Shown in pieces: positions 38,901 to 51,893 of a DNA stretch of 64,000 bases. The position numbers and the translations under genes are program-made. A model generated the notes under the pieces. It worked only from the letters and a program-made list of their open reading frames with translations, ran no database searches and had not been told where the DNA came from. The DNA lies in NCBI GenBank assembly GCA_013396915.1, contig VWZL01002494.1:276052-340051 (forward strand). Reading direction: 5' to 3'. The first letter of the stretch is position 1. Each line of letters begins with the position of its first letter. The stretch comes from Stercorarius parasiticus (lineage: Eukaryota > Chordata > Aves > Charadriiformes > Stercorariidae).

Positions 38901-39941
38901 TAGGAGAGAGCTAAAGGTATTTTTCAGAAGCTCTTTGGCTGAAGAGTAAATGAGAATAAAAATTGCTTTTGCCATTGAAACATGATCATGAAAAAATGCT
39001 ATTGCTGTGAAATCTGGTATATAGATAAACTAACAAGTAATAATCTGTGAGGGTTTTTAATTGGTTCTTGATAATTTATGCCAGTGCATATTTCAAAACT
39101 ATATATGTCAAGATCTCATAATAATGACATTGAACAATATAAGATAAGTATTATCCATATTTCGCATGTCAGGGAACATAGAAAAGATTAAAATTCTAAA
39201 AATTACAGTAAACGCAAATTAGCCTCTTCTATTTTAAAAGCAAATTAAAGTGTGTGGTATATTTAAGAACTCTAGTGCCTTTAAAATGTGAATGAAGCAA
39301 TCCGATTATCATGCCTGTCATGTTATCATTCTTTTTCATGTTCTGGTAAGTACATTACTGAAAATGCTGAATAAAACATGCAAACAATATGACCAGTATT
39401 GCAAGCTGTTGTTCCATTGCTATAGAAAGCTGCTGCCTCACTTTAATATGGGTTGGTGGTTGTAAGGTACAGAATGGTTGTTGAAATGGATATGTCCTTG
39501 TATAAATTGCAATGAAAACCAAATGCCTCTCCTTTACTTAGCTCTGGAAATATCCTACAAAATTGTTAGAAACATTTGGATGGCTTTGTCAACACTTAAT
39601 GAATTTTGGCCATCATAAATCTCAGATTCCCTCACTGAGTAAAACCCAAAATTATCACAGTTTCATAGCCTAAGCTGCCCTTGCCATATGGTGAGTGCAA
39701 ATGTTTCTAAAGCAGCAAATGTTCTGTCAAGGGTTCCCAGTGATGTTTGATTGGATTGCTCTATTATCTGAACAAGTCTGCCAAAAGAAAGCACCTGCAC
39801 AATGAAGAGTGTGCAGAAGCTGCCAGTCTTTAGCAAGGGAAGGAAAGTGAAGCATTTAGTGAAACGTTACCTGTCATCAGAAGATACACTGAATAGGTTA
39901 TAATGGATTCTACTCCACACCTGGTATCACGAGACACCTCT

Positions 39942-39980
39942 AACAAAACAAAACAAAACAANNAAAAAAAAAAAAAAAAA
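39942..39980. repeat. (AAAAC)n then poly-A with NN
   Basis: Three or more AAAAC units, two Ns at 39962-39963, then 17 A bases. The Ns probably mark a homopolymer sequencing or gap-closure failure. The poly-A is followed directly by gggtgggtgtg, and no retroposed body is recognised. Confidence 0.85.
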
Positions 39981-41252
39981 GGGTGGGTGTGAAAGAACTA
40001 GCCTAGCTTCAGTAACCTTCTGCCCTTGAAGATGCCAAATCATAGCTTAGTGTGCTGTAACAGCTTACAAAACAACGAACTCTTCGGTGGCTTCTTAGCC
40101 AGACCTTTTCAGAGAGGTTTTCAAACAATAACTGGCAGTGACAGTATATATGCTTCTTTTCCATATTCAGTTTTGTTTCAGTTCTAGGATGTCAATGCTG
40201 TATGCATATTTTTATTCTCTTGGATGATCTGGCCTGGGGCATATCGTTCACTTATTATAATTGATAGTTGAATATGCAAATGCATTAAAGAACTGACAGA
40301 AGTAAAATTATTTTTTCTTCTGAGGAGGAGGAATACTTAAAGAGATCCCCTTGCTACAGTCCACTTTACTGGACTGTATATCATCTCTAAGTAGATTAAA
40401 ATTAAGATTTGCACAGAAAAAATGTTTCACATGAACAACATGTGGCAAGTATTATCAGTTATGTATATAACTTTACAGATCATTACCATTTTTGTCACTG
40501 AAAAGAATTTATACTGCAGAAAATAATTTATATACTTATACTGCACCCATTGTTCTCAAAAAACAATGAAATTCAATCTTACTAATAGCTAGAAGTGTGT
40601 GAAGTGTTGCCAGGACATGATCTCTGTGCAAATCCCTTGTCTCAGCCTTTGTATTGTAAATTTTACTGTGTACTCCGTCATGGAACTGAGAAGAGAGAAG
40701 TGGTCCAGAGAGGTCATTGTATATCAGCCCAAGGGTACAGAAGTGGTCTTCACCAGAAGCAAAAAAAGATAATAGCAACTGGGTGGTGGGGTGAGGTGGG
40801 TGTTGGGAGACCCCCCCTTTAAGTAAGGTACATTATACCTGAGTGGGAGTAGATTAAAAATTCAAGGAAAAAAAAATGGGGGGGGGCTAGTACAGGTATT
40901 CATATCAACAGTTTTACAGGAGCTTTTGGGGATAGATTTTGGGTTTAATCCCCACTGTAGAGAAGGATAAAATCTCTTAATGGATTTTAAAATGTCCAAT
41001 TTAAGTTCAGTAAAACTTAACTGTCCTTCCAGACATACCTTTGCATATCTCAGCTCTGATTTTTTCCCATAATAAATTTTCATCAAAGATCAAAGGAAGA
41101 GCTTGAGTGTAATTCAGTGTCTTACCTAGAACATTATTTCAGTGTACCTATCTCCTGCCCATGACACAGTAGATGTAGCTGTTGCACAGATGTCATATAA
41201 AATGTTAGTTGTGCACTGACCAAATGCCAACTGTCTAGATGTTTTGAGACAC

Positions 41253-42398
41253 TGTATCGGGTTTGTGTGGCAAGGTTTTGGTAGTGGGGGGGCTACAGGG
41301 ATGGCTTCTGTGAGAAGCTGATAGAAGCTTCCCCTACGTCCAATAGAGACAATGCCAGCCAGCTCCAAGACAGACCCACTGCTGGACAAGGCTGATCCCA
41401 TCAGCAATGGTGGCAGCGCCTCTGTGATAACATATTTAAGAAAGGGGAAAAAACGGACAGCACAATTGCAGCCAGAGAGAAGAGTGAGAATACGTGAGAG
41501 AAAAAACCCTGCAGACACCAAGGTTAATGAAGAAGGAGGGGGAGGAGGTGCTCCAGGCACTGGGAGCAGAGATTGCCCTGCAGTCCATAGTGAAGACCAT
41601 GGTGAGGCAGGCTGTTCCCCTGCAGCCCATGGAGGTTAACGGTGGAGCAGATACACATCTGCAACCCGTGGATAACCTCATGCTGGAGCCAGTGGATGCT
41701 CCCAAAGGAGGCCATGACCCTGTGGGAAATCCACACTGGAGCAGGCTCCTGGCAGGACCTGTGGCCCCGTGGAGAGAGGATCCCAGGCTGGAGGAGGTTC
41801 TCTGGCAGGACTCATGACCCCGTGGGGGACCTGTGCTGGAGCAGTCTGTTCCTGAAACACTGCACTCTATGGATGGGACCCATGCTGGAGCAGTTTGTGA
41901 AGAACTGCAGCCTGTGGGAAGGACTCATGTTGGAGAAGTTTATGGAGAACTGTCTCCCATGGGAGGGACCCCACTCTGGAGCCAGGGAAGAGTGTGAGGA
42001 GTCCTCCCCCTGAGGAGGAAGGAGTAGCAGAGAAAATGTGTGATGAACTGACCACAACCCCCATTCCCTATCCCCTTGGGCTGCTTGGAGGCGGGGGGGA
42101 AGAGGCAGAGAAATTAAGAGCGAAATTGAGCCTGGGAAGAAGGGAGGGGTGAGGGGGGGTGGTGTTTTAAGATTTAATTTTTATTTCTCATTATCCTCCT
42201 CTGATTTGATTGGTAATTATTTTTCCTCAAGTCAAGTCTGTTTTGCCCATGATGGTAATTGCTGAGTGATCTCTCCCTGTCTGTGCCTTGATCCATGAGC
42301 CTTTCATTATATTTTCTCTCCCCTGTCCAGTTGAGGAGGGAGAGTGATCGTATGGCTTTGGTGGGCACCTGGCATCCAGCCAGGGTCAACCCACCACA
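41253..42398 (+). mobile_element. Solo LTR, long avian endogenous retrovirus LTR (family B)
   Basis: Starts near TGTATCGGGTTTGTGTGGCA and ends near gggtcaacccaccaca. I recognise this as a widespread avian LTR of about 1.1 kb (knowledge, not computed). It is GC-rich in AT-rich surroundings. From about 41560 to 42010 it consists of loosely repeated modules containing phrases like ctggagcag, ccccgtggg and gaactgcag. A TATA-like box is at 41431. Open frames on both strands (41126-41560 minus, 41494-41817 plus, 41642-42013 plus) are by-products of GC-rich repeat modules, not genes. No retroviral coding region adjoins, so it is a solo LTR. The exact ends are uncertain, as no clean target duplication is visible (agac occurs near both ends but not at canonical borders). 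Confidence 0.85.
41431..41440 (+). promoter_or_regulatory. TATA-like box of the family B LTR
   Basis: The sequence catatttaag lies about 180 bp into the LTR, where a U3 core promoter would be expected. It is followed by purine-rich sequence. Activity is inferred from the position only. Confidence 0.5.
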
Positions 42399-45300
42399 AA
42401 GACTTATGTTGTAGACCACACTGTAACAAACAGCTCTTCAGTCTCAGAACCAGGGCTGTTCTAGCCCTCAGTAAAACATTATGTTAAATAAGCTACTTCA
42501 AAATTCCTACAGGATGTGTCTTACTCTTGAAAGGTCCAATTCAGAATAAAAGCAAATGTGAGAAAAAGTTGCGTTTTCTTTTGAGATCTGTCTGATAGAG
42601 GTAGGATGCTCCATCCTACCAATATTTCCATCATTCATAGAGCGTAGAAGCGATGTTCTCACTTTCCCCTGCTCAAAGTATGCTTTATCCATTTTGTCTT
42701 TTCTTCATTCAGCTCTGTGCATCCTTTCATAATTCAGCTGAGTCTGAAGTTGACAAAATATGAAAAAAAGCATGGTGCTGTTTTGCAAAACCCTCTCTTG
42801 GATGCTCTCATCTTAGCTTCAGTCCACACTTGTTGATATTTTCCTTCTCTCCTCTGTTAGTGTACTACTATCCAAACCCAGTCATAATCTAATTGGGCAA
42901 TAATGCAAAGTTTTTCATTATCATGTCAATCATGTATCCTGTGCATTATCATGATTTTTCGTAAGTTTTTCTGCACTTTTACAACTGTAACTTTTTCTTC
43001 ATTGATGCTGAGTATTATTCAGGGTTTGCAGAGTGTTTAAGGCAATGGAAATGGATACTGTTTAATTTTGTAATTCATAACTTTTTCCTTCTTTTCCATT
43101 ATTTCCTTACTTAAAGTAAGAACTTTCATAAAATGGAAGGGCTCAGAAATAGAGGAAAAAATGTTTTGGGACCACAATGTCTTCAATGCTAAGGACAATG
43201 CAAGCAGATCACTAAAGACTGTCTTGTACATAGAGTACCTCTCAGTTTTCACTGAAAAATTTCACTAAGGATATGAATGAGTGATAGGAACATGATTGGT
43301 AAGAATATTGATGCAAAAACACATAGATCCTTTTTCCTGAAATATCAGTTTGAAAAGCAACAAAGTTGAAGCTGATTGAAGGAGATGCGTTATTTTATTT
43401 TTTTAAATCTGCGGTAATTTAATTTTCACACACTGTCTAGAAGTTTCTCTTTAGCTATATATGATTTGGGGCAGTGGGGACTCTGCAGGGACCATGATCT
43501 GGTGGGTAACCCACCTACCTGCATGATAAATTAAGGGAAACACCTCTGACAGGGTGGATTAACTAATTGATAGTCTTGGCATTTTCCATGAAGCAATAGA
43601 AGGTAGCCACTGGATTAATAAAACAGATTTTTTTTTTAATGCGTGTCCAGAGATGTCGTGTTTTGTTTACACATGCATATTAATTTTAAGAACATGGAAT
43701 TAATACTGCAACTAGTCTAGATATGGAAGACTGTAGCTCTTATAGGCCACTGTAGTATAGGCATTTATTAATGTTTGTTTTGAAGAATAAACCTGCTAAA
43801 GCACATATATCATGAAGCGGAAGAAGCATTTCACTTATAACTGTTGCTGGATCACACAACTGGTGCTTCTGAATGACATGCATTGTACTCTGGTGATACC
43901 TAAATAACGAAGCAGTCTGTGCACCTGGTGACTGGCGATTTTGCTGCTACACTTAGACATATTCATCAACCAGCGGGTTTATATTAGATCCATTAAGTAA
44001 AAAATTAAAAAACTCAGGCTGATTTTTCTAAAAGTCTCAGCTTGCTATTCTTGTTTTTGTGAGAATTTTATGCAGAACAAGAAGGTTATTTCATCCTCTG
44101 ACTCTTTAATTCAATTATATCTTAAAACTCATTGTGTACTTCAAAAATAAATTAACTTGAGATGTTATTCTGCTCTCCATCTGCTGCGTTTCTTTAAATG
44201 TATTCCTTCCACTCCCAGATCAGTTTAAGTGATTTTTTTTTTCCATCACAAGCCACAGGCGTTTTTTCTTCTTTGCTTTTTTAATGCCTTTGTTTCAGAA
44301 ATTGCCTCATAAACCATGTGACTGTTTTGTTTTCTCTTTTTTCTCTTGCATGAAAAAGCAGACAGAAAAATGTAGTTAATGGCTGTTTTGTATCTATGTT
44401 GCTGTAGCTTGTGTTTCAGCATGCTTTTTGTTTTCTATCTGTGGTCTGTGTCTCGCTTACAGAAGATGATGTGTGATTGTAAAGCAAATGATCAAAGTAC
44501 AGTTGCATCATTGCACCTTGATATTGAGAGGCAGAAAATGGCAGAAGAGGGTACTTGAAATAACCAGATCTTTGGTCTGAATTCAACTGTTTTCCTCAGA
44601 GGCAGACATTTGCTTCCAAAGTATTTCTTTGTTCAGTTTAATCAGCTGCAACTGCTACCCATATCAACAGTAATATTAGCCATGCTAAATAAAAGATTTT
44701 AAATGTCTTCATAGCACAGAATGTTTCCTATCTGCTCTTCCTGATATAAGTAGAGCTTTAAGGTCAGAAGAAAGAGTAGAATAAATTTGTGCATATTTCT
44801 CATGAATCTTAAATGAATCACAAATTAGTAGTATAGCTGAATATTTATAGTAAACTAATAAATCACAATTACACCTGGTTGATAGGAGCTCAAGAAAAAA
44901 TTTTAATAAATGTCATGAGTTACAAAATGGGGACTGGTCAGAAAAGCTGAAGCACTTTTGCTAAAGAATTTAAATATTCTAAGGTATAATATCACTGTCC
45001 AAGTTTGGAATCTATCAATATACATGTATATTCAACTTATCATACATGGAAGTCAACCATGCTTTTAATGGGTTAAGGGTAGTAGCCTGTCCAAGACTTT
45101 ATACACGAGGTCAAAGAAGTCAGAACAATTTCCTCAAATATGGTAAACAGAATTTTATTTTGTCAAGCCTAGAGGATTCTTTTTAACCAAATCCGGAATG
45201 TGATTTGCAACATGAATCTTTGTCAAGAACAGAGTAATTCAACAGCAGTAGCAAAAATATTTCTGATGCTAATTCCAGCTATTTTTAAGAGGTACAAGCT

Positions 45301-46064
45301 TCTTTATGTGACAGGTTTAAACGGTTAAATTCCAACAACTTGGGCAGTCTCCCACTTTCACTCCAAAACTGAATGAAAAAATCTGGATTTCTTAGGCCTG
45401 TGTTACAATTGGTTTACTGTCTGACATTAATTTCAATGTATAAATGTGCCATGTGATATCCATTATTTCCCAAAAAATAAACATCTCATTTAAAAATCAG
45501 GAAGCCCTAATATTAGTATGTCTATTTTTGATTACAATCATATAGGTTAAGCTTATTTAGTCAATTGCTTTTTTCACTTCACTATGTGACTGACTTTTAT
45601 CATGAACAAATTAACTGTTTCTATTCAGAGATTATTTGGGGGTTATTTTAGTATAAGATTTGTATTCAAATCTGAATCTTTATTAAAAATGTTTGCTACA
45701 AGGGAATGACACATTTCTATAGGTCATGCTTATGTAATTCCAATTTTGAACTGATATTTTCTTGTAATTTCTGTGCTTACCTACCCTTGTTTATAATCTT
45801 TGTATTCAACAAATGAAATATGGAAATGTTTTTTGTCAAAAGCCCCACTTCCCTCAGCAATATTGATATATTTATACAAGTATGTTTGTATAAACTATAT
45901 GAATTTTATATATTTCTAAAATGCAGGATGTTAAGGAAGATTAGTTAACCTAGTGTCCTCCTGTCCACTTTCTTTCAAAGTGTTCTTATATAGCAGCTGT
46001 ACTTTAATATTGTCTTGTAACTTTTTCTGGAATTGAACAGTGGACTAGCAGATAGAAGCAGTGC
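42399..46064. other. Unique AT-rich non-coding DNA
   Basis: No recognisable gene, RNA or transposon. Short open frames lack family signatures. Confidence 0.55.
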
Positions 46065-46300
46065 TTTCTCTAGTGGTTGGAGCAAATGATACTGTGTGAA
46101 GTTCACTCCCTGGGAATGCAGTCAGAAGGCAACCATGGACTCCCCTTCTTGTCTTGACCTGTAGGACTGAACTGCTCACCTGGGCTCTGTATTTAACATA
46201 TTCTGAGCCTGGGAAAATCACTTATTCTTGTCACTCTTTTTGTCTATGAAATGCATGTAGTTACTTGTATACCTTATAGAGTTTTTTACGTTCAATTTGC
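46065..46300 (+). repeat. MIR-like SINE fossil 1
   Basis: Begins tctctagtggttggagca, similar to the start of the MIR family (a tRNA-derived SINE found across amniotes). Further on, gagcctgggaaaatcacttattc followed by tctatgaaatg resembles the MIR core (tgggcaagtcactta...ctgtaaaatgg). The match is degenerate and interrupted, as expected for an element older than the bird-mammal split. A chance resemblance is possible. Confidence 0.45.
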
Positions 46301-47854
46301 ATTTTTTAAAGTATTTGGCATCCTTAAATGAAGATTTATTTAGAAACACAGCAATTAGCAAATCTCCAAGACAGATGTATGTGCAGTTGAAAAAATGTCT
46401 GTCTTGATACCTTTATGCAGCTTTAATACTGTCTTCATAGAGACAAAAATTGAACAGCTGTTTAGTTTGCAAATGAATATAGTAAAATTCAGTGTTCATG
46501 TCACTGTGATAGTCATCCTAACAACCAAGAAGGCCAGTTTCATGCCACTGCTGTGGTATTTAGTACAATCAGTCTTAATAAATCCTATGTAATCTGTTTA
46601 TCATATCTGTGTTTTCTGAGGTTTTGAGCTTTGACTGTGGTGAGTAAATGAATAAAGTCTTGCCTCCTCCTCAGAGAAGATCACTGCCTTTACAAGTCTG
46701 ATTCATACATTGCATTGCTTGTCAGTTTTTTTATCATGGATGGCTTGCGAGATTCAGAGCTGGGTTACAGCTGAGAAATTCTAATTTTCACAGTAAACAG
46801 AATTTACTGGTAACAATATAGAAGCTGCGTTGGGTTTCTTTGTTAAGAGCAACTGACCTTTCATCACAGAGTTTTATTTCATTCTAATCTGTTTTAGAAA
46901 ATTATATTTTAGTTCTTAGTGATACATTTGTTTGTTAGTAATTTTCATAAAATGTGAAAAAAGTACATAGAAACCATTTATTTCTTGGTTTATTATATGG
47001 GCCACTAACTCCAGTAATTAAGGTAATTGAGCTAAGGCATTTTTAAAGCCCCTTCATTTAGATTAAAGTCTTTCTTCCTCAAAGACTCTATTTCAAATAG
47101 ACTTTTGTTGCAGATAGTAACCACAGGTATTTCCTCTTTGTTTCTCTTTGAGGAAGAACTCTTCTCCTACCTATGCCTACCTAATAATTGCTTCTCAAAC
47201 ACAACCAGTGGAAAAGAGAGTGTTTCCTTTCTAAACCTTCACTACCAAAAACCTGATAATTCCCAGCATGTGTAAGAATAGATCACTATTTTCTCAATTA
47301 GATGGATGTGAAAAAATTACTAGCAAAAATTTCTGTGACTGATTAATAACGTGTTATGAAATTATTGTATTTTTCTAGAAAAATATATCTAGGTATTTCA
47401 TTTCTAGATGTACTTTAGATACTACAAAAAATTAGGAATAGTTGATTGAGTGCAAATAAAAACTAGTCTGGTTAATTGATTCATATTCCATTACAACACA
47501 CTGGTTGTTTTTAAGACACGTGGAAAATATTAGTTTATGCATTTATGCTATTTATAGCTTTTCATGAATTGCAACATTCACTAACAAATATCAATAAATT
47601 AAGAGTAGTTATAGAAAAGTGTAAGTAATTAAGCAGTTTTGCATTGACAGAAATAAGTGAGGACTGAAATACAATAAATGCATTAAATATAATTATTGAG
47701 GAAACTATGCAAGTCTGCAGGTGAGTCAGCTGATGTGGTATCAGCAATGTGGATGAGACTTTTGAAACTGTACAATCCCAGCATGATTTTACCCAGCTCT
47801 GTTAGTCCTCTTTTTAGCCAGGAGACCTCACAGTGTTATACCAAGAAGTCAATG

Positions 47855-47985
47855 GAATTTTTATTTTATGTGTTGGAAAACTGAGATACAGAGAAGAATA
47901 AGTGGATATTCTTGGTACCTTGTCATGCTCATAGTAGAGTGGAAATAGAATCTACATCTCCTGAGTACACTCTTTAGATCCAGTA
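47855..47985 (-). repeat. MIR-like SINE fossil 2
   Basis: The plus-strand text gaaaactgagatacagagaag, then gtcatgctcatagtagagtgg and aatagaatctacatctcctga, follows the order of reverse-complement MIR (aaactgaggcacagagagg, gtcacacagctagtaagtgg, gatttgaacccaggtctgcctga). Several phrases in the right order and spacing make this the best MIR match in the window. Confidence 0.6.
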
Positions 47986-50974
47986 AAAGGAAATAATTCT
48001 TATCGTACAATTTAAGAAGTACATTTGTTCTGTTGAGTAAACTTACTGGTTCTACTAATATACAGAAATATTCCACTTTAGTTGAGGCTCTGGTTCATGC
48101 AGTAAGCCACATTTCAGGTACTGTGTGATTTACGTTAATTTGTCTCCAGTTATCCTTGATTTTCATTGACCTATTTATACACATATAAAAAATATTATGA
48201 GAGAATATTGGGTCATTAAGGCAAAAATTTTCCAACTCCAGCTTGACATTTAAAACCCTGATTTAGAAATTTAATGACTCAATATAATTGATTTTGATAC
48301 CTATGAAAAGCCCTGGTATCTGTGATGAGAAATCACGCAAAACCTTATTAGCAGTTTTTTAAATGCTGTACTGAACCTCGATATCTGATCTGAAAATAAT
48401 TAGGAAGCAGATGGAAAGCCAATTTTCATTGCATATGTCTTCAGACCAGGCAGAAAAAAAAATTAGTCAGATCCTAATAGAATATAATGGGAAAAGTAAA
48501 ATTCTGACTGGTGGGGCTAATCCAGACTTTCTGCAGTACTGAAGAATCATTGAGAATGTCTTGCGATTTGCCTATGTTTCTGCCTCTAGTTGAGCGTAAC
48601 AGCAAATTGTTTGGAAAAAAAGTAGGAATACTGGAGGACTAAGTACTCAGCCAGTTTCAAGCATCCTAAATTACGCCAAGAAGAATCATCTGTGAAGGAG
48701 AATGAAAAATGTCCTGCATTCATACCATCACCTCCAAGAAGCTGTGGGATTAAATCCAGATGCAGGAAGTGGATAGCATCCTGCTGCAGTGAATAGACAG
48801 CCACAGAAGGGAGCTGCAGTGATAACAAAGAAAGGAAAAGGTGAATCCCTCCTAATTATTGAGATGCCTTCCAGATGTCATCTCTCATAGGCACTTCCAC
48901 TGGAGTAATGGGGGGAAAAAATGCAGCAGCTGAGGAGCTATGAAACTGGTGGAACCACCACCATTAGCCTTGGCGATTAAACTGGGAAGGAAATGGAAGC
49001 ACATATTCCATCAAATGTAGTAGATAGCTGGGATGGTCCGTTAGCAACAATTAACATCATTTTCATAAGACAAGATCTCGCATATCTCATACACAATTTT
49101 CCTACATGGGTAAAACAATGTGTTGTCTTTTAAATACTGTAGGCCCTCTTTCCCCATCTCCCAGACAACAAATTTGCAGCCAGGCACAACCAGCATTGTA
49201 AAAAAGGGCTGTCGCCCTAAAATGGCAAGAAAAATGCAATAATTATGCAAAGGAGAATTTTTCATCAGGTGAATCAAATTCTTAGTAGCAGAGATGATCA
49301 GAAAATCCCATGTTTAAAAAACATTAAGCAGCTGAAGCTGATGGGATTAATGCACTGATTTAATACAAGGATGAGAAGACAGAACGTAAGTAAAGCACTT
49401 TTCAAATCTTGGCAAAAAGAACAATAACTAGACAATAATCCATAGGTTGACGAACTTCTATTGTGAAGAAATTAATATAAAAGTCATCAAAATAGATAAC
49501 CTGTCCTACAATATATCATTTGTCCACTGTCTGTCTGAAAAGTGTTTAAATGGACTGTTTTCCATCAACAGGACTTATAGTTGTTATAACAATAAAATAA
49601 ATAGTAATTGTTTATTGTTGCAGGAATTTTAGATCTCTTGTGTAGCCCTGAAGTTCCCAATAATGCATTGTTTGTCTTAGCAATTGCACCACTTTCTGTA
49701 CTGTAGCAGTTAATAAGTCACGCCATGGATGTTGAACATTTTTAGCACTTTCTCTACATAGATAGATCTTTCCCCACAAGATATAGATCTTTTCCCAACC
49801 AAAGAAAGAGAGAGCAAGGGAAGTTCATACTCCAACAACCATTTTGGGTTTCGTTTGTGTGTAACACCTCCATTGATCTGTTTTCTTCCATTGGTAAATG
49901 AAAATTTTGTTGGCTTTGTGTCAGTGAGGAACATTTTAGTTTCCTTTCTTGTCATTTTGCATTATATTGCAGCACTTTAAATGAAATATAAAGGTCACCG
50001 AGTAATTCTGCAGAGAAATCCTATATGAAGCAATCATAAGGATCATTACATGTGACAGGAATCCCCATCCCACAAAGAAATAAATTCAAGCAGACAAACT
50101 CCTGAGAGATTCTGATGTTAAAGGAAAACCCCTTTGTGGTAGGAGCTGCCAAAATGTCTGACATACCCACTGTCAGTATGATCCTTGGGAACTTAATCAA
50201 ACAACAAAGCATTGAAAACCTTGTTTAGATTCCTCTGTAACAGTCTTTGACAAAGTTTCTTCTCAATAAAAGGAAAACCATGATTGAATTAAACAGATAT
50301 TCCTAACGTATGTAGACACTAATGGGCAGCATTAGTGGTGTTTGTTTTCTTAAGAAAAAGACAACCTAATATGTATTGGCTGTGGAAATTAATGTGTGAT
50401 AATGCAAACAATCACAGAGTTAGTGAAAGAGCAATGACTGGAGGAATTCCATTACTGAGTAAAAGAAATTCTTTCTTGGAAGGAAATATTTTTTTTTTCT
50501 TCTAAAATCTTTTCCTGGAAGAGAATGACAACATAGCAGAAAGATCTATATAGGAAGAATTTGAGAAATACATAGTGAGTCTGGATGTCTAAATATAGTC
50601 CAGTTTCTGTCACTAGAAATATGTACTAAAATTACAAAATAATTCATTCCATAGTTATTCTTAATTAAAACATCTGTTCTGATACCAAAAGAATTTATGA
50701 ATAAATAACCAGTAATATAAAATTTGCTTATATACATTTTCTTCCAATGTTATGCATTTCATATGATTATATTTGCATGTGTTAAAATTAATGAAATTTA
50801 ATCATTATGGAAGTAGGATGTTAAAGGGCATAAGCAGTGAAAAAGTATTTATAATACATAAAATAATTTATAATTTATGTTTTTATAATTTATGCAGTAA
50901 GGATATAGCCTTGTGTACTAACTTCTTCGCTTAAAGAAACCAAAAAATTATTTTTCTGGGGAGTAACATTGGGT

Positions 50975-51135
50975 TTTGGTTAAGGCAGTACACTGGGAAA
51001 CAAAAGATTTTATTTCTATTCCACTCCTTTGTTTCCTACTGTCACAAACCACTGCGTAACCTGGGTAAACCAGCCTGCTGGTGACTCAGTTCACTTTGCA
51101 AAATGGGGATAATACTGTCTTTCTTCAACTTGTCT
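50975..51135 (+). repeat. MIR-like SINE fossil 3
   Basis: Contains cactgcgtaacctgggtaaac, then tgactcagttcactttgcaa and aaatggggataatactgtct. These resemble the consecutive MIR phrases ctgtgtgaccttgggcaagtc, cctcagtttcctcatctgta and aaatggggataataatagta in the same order. Divergence is high, as expected for a very old insertion. Confidence 0.6.
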
Positions 51136-51893
51136 TGTTTGTTTAAGTTAAAAACTTCTTATTTTACGGGTTGCCTTTTGTTGTACGGTTGTACAATGCC
51201 TAAACTGTTACTCTAGTCTACGTAGGAGCTTTTAGATGCTATTGGAATACAGAGAATAGTTTTTTTCCCTGAAATAGTTTCCACCATTCTTGAGGAATGC
51301 ATATGAACACAATTTTAGATTTTGAAAAAGTTTCTCCATAGAAGAGTAACTATGGAGGTGTCTGTAAAAGAAAAGTGAGTGATATCATGGACGAGACTTG
51401 TTAATAGAAATATTTGAGTTTAATGTTCAGATGTTCATCAATTCCTGACACTCTGCCCTCCTCAAACCACAAAATTTACTGACCCAAGTTTACTTGAAGG
51501 CAGTGGAAACCTAATCCACTAAATCCTAATACTAAATGATTAACTCATGTGTCTACTTTCCAGCAGTTCCAGCACTAACTTTGTTCTGCTTTACAACACA
51601 AAATAGTGAGGTTGAGTAGATTATAGTCATCAGGTAAACTGCATTCCCAGCTATTTTGTTTTGCCAGAATAGCATTAAAGTAGCTGATGTACATCTTCAA
51701 TATCTCTCTACCCCTTTCTTGTCAGTCCCTCATTTTTCTTCCAGAACCACATCATCCCTCACAAAGTTACTGCATATTCCTTTTCTTTATTGTTATCATA
51801 TAAGTTACTATCTCTGTCATTTTCCTCTAGCTCATCTGTTCTTATTTAATACTTTAACAGCAGTCTTGAGAAAGAAATAAGAAAATGTATTTT

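Larger units (their letters stand above)
32215..41252. other. Long unique AT-rich non-coding stretch
   Basis: About 9 kb with no recognisable transposon, RNA gene or exon. Parts near 39270-39450 and 39700-39900 are less repetitive and rich in short transcription-factor-like words (for example gattatcatgcctgtcatg), and could be conserved non-coding elements, which only alignment to other genomes could show. An N lies at 38900. G-runs occur near 34793 and 36946 and around 40810-40890. Confidence 0.5.
46301..51893. other. Unique AT-rich DNA with two MIR-like fossils
   Basis: Apart from the two MIR-like segments listed separately (47855-47985 and 50975-51135), nothing is recognised. Short direct repeats such as tttataatttatg (near 50870 and 50880) are simple AT-rich structure. 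Confidence 0.5.

Noticed and set aside
41126..42064. Several overlapping open frames of 60-144 codons on both strands
   Set aside because: They lie wholly or largely in the family B LTR and reflect its GC-rich modules. LTRs do not encode proteins of this kind.
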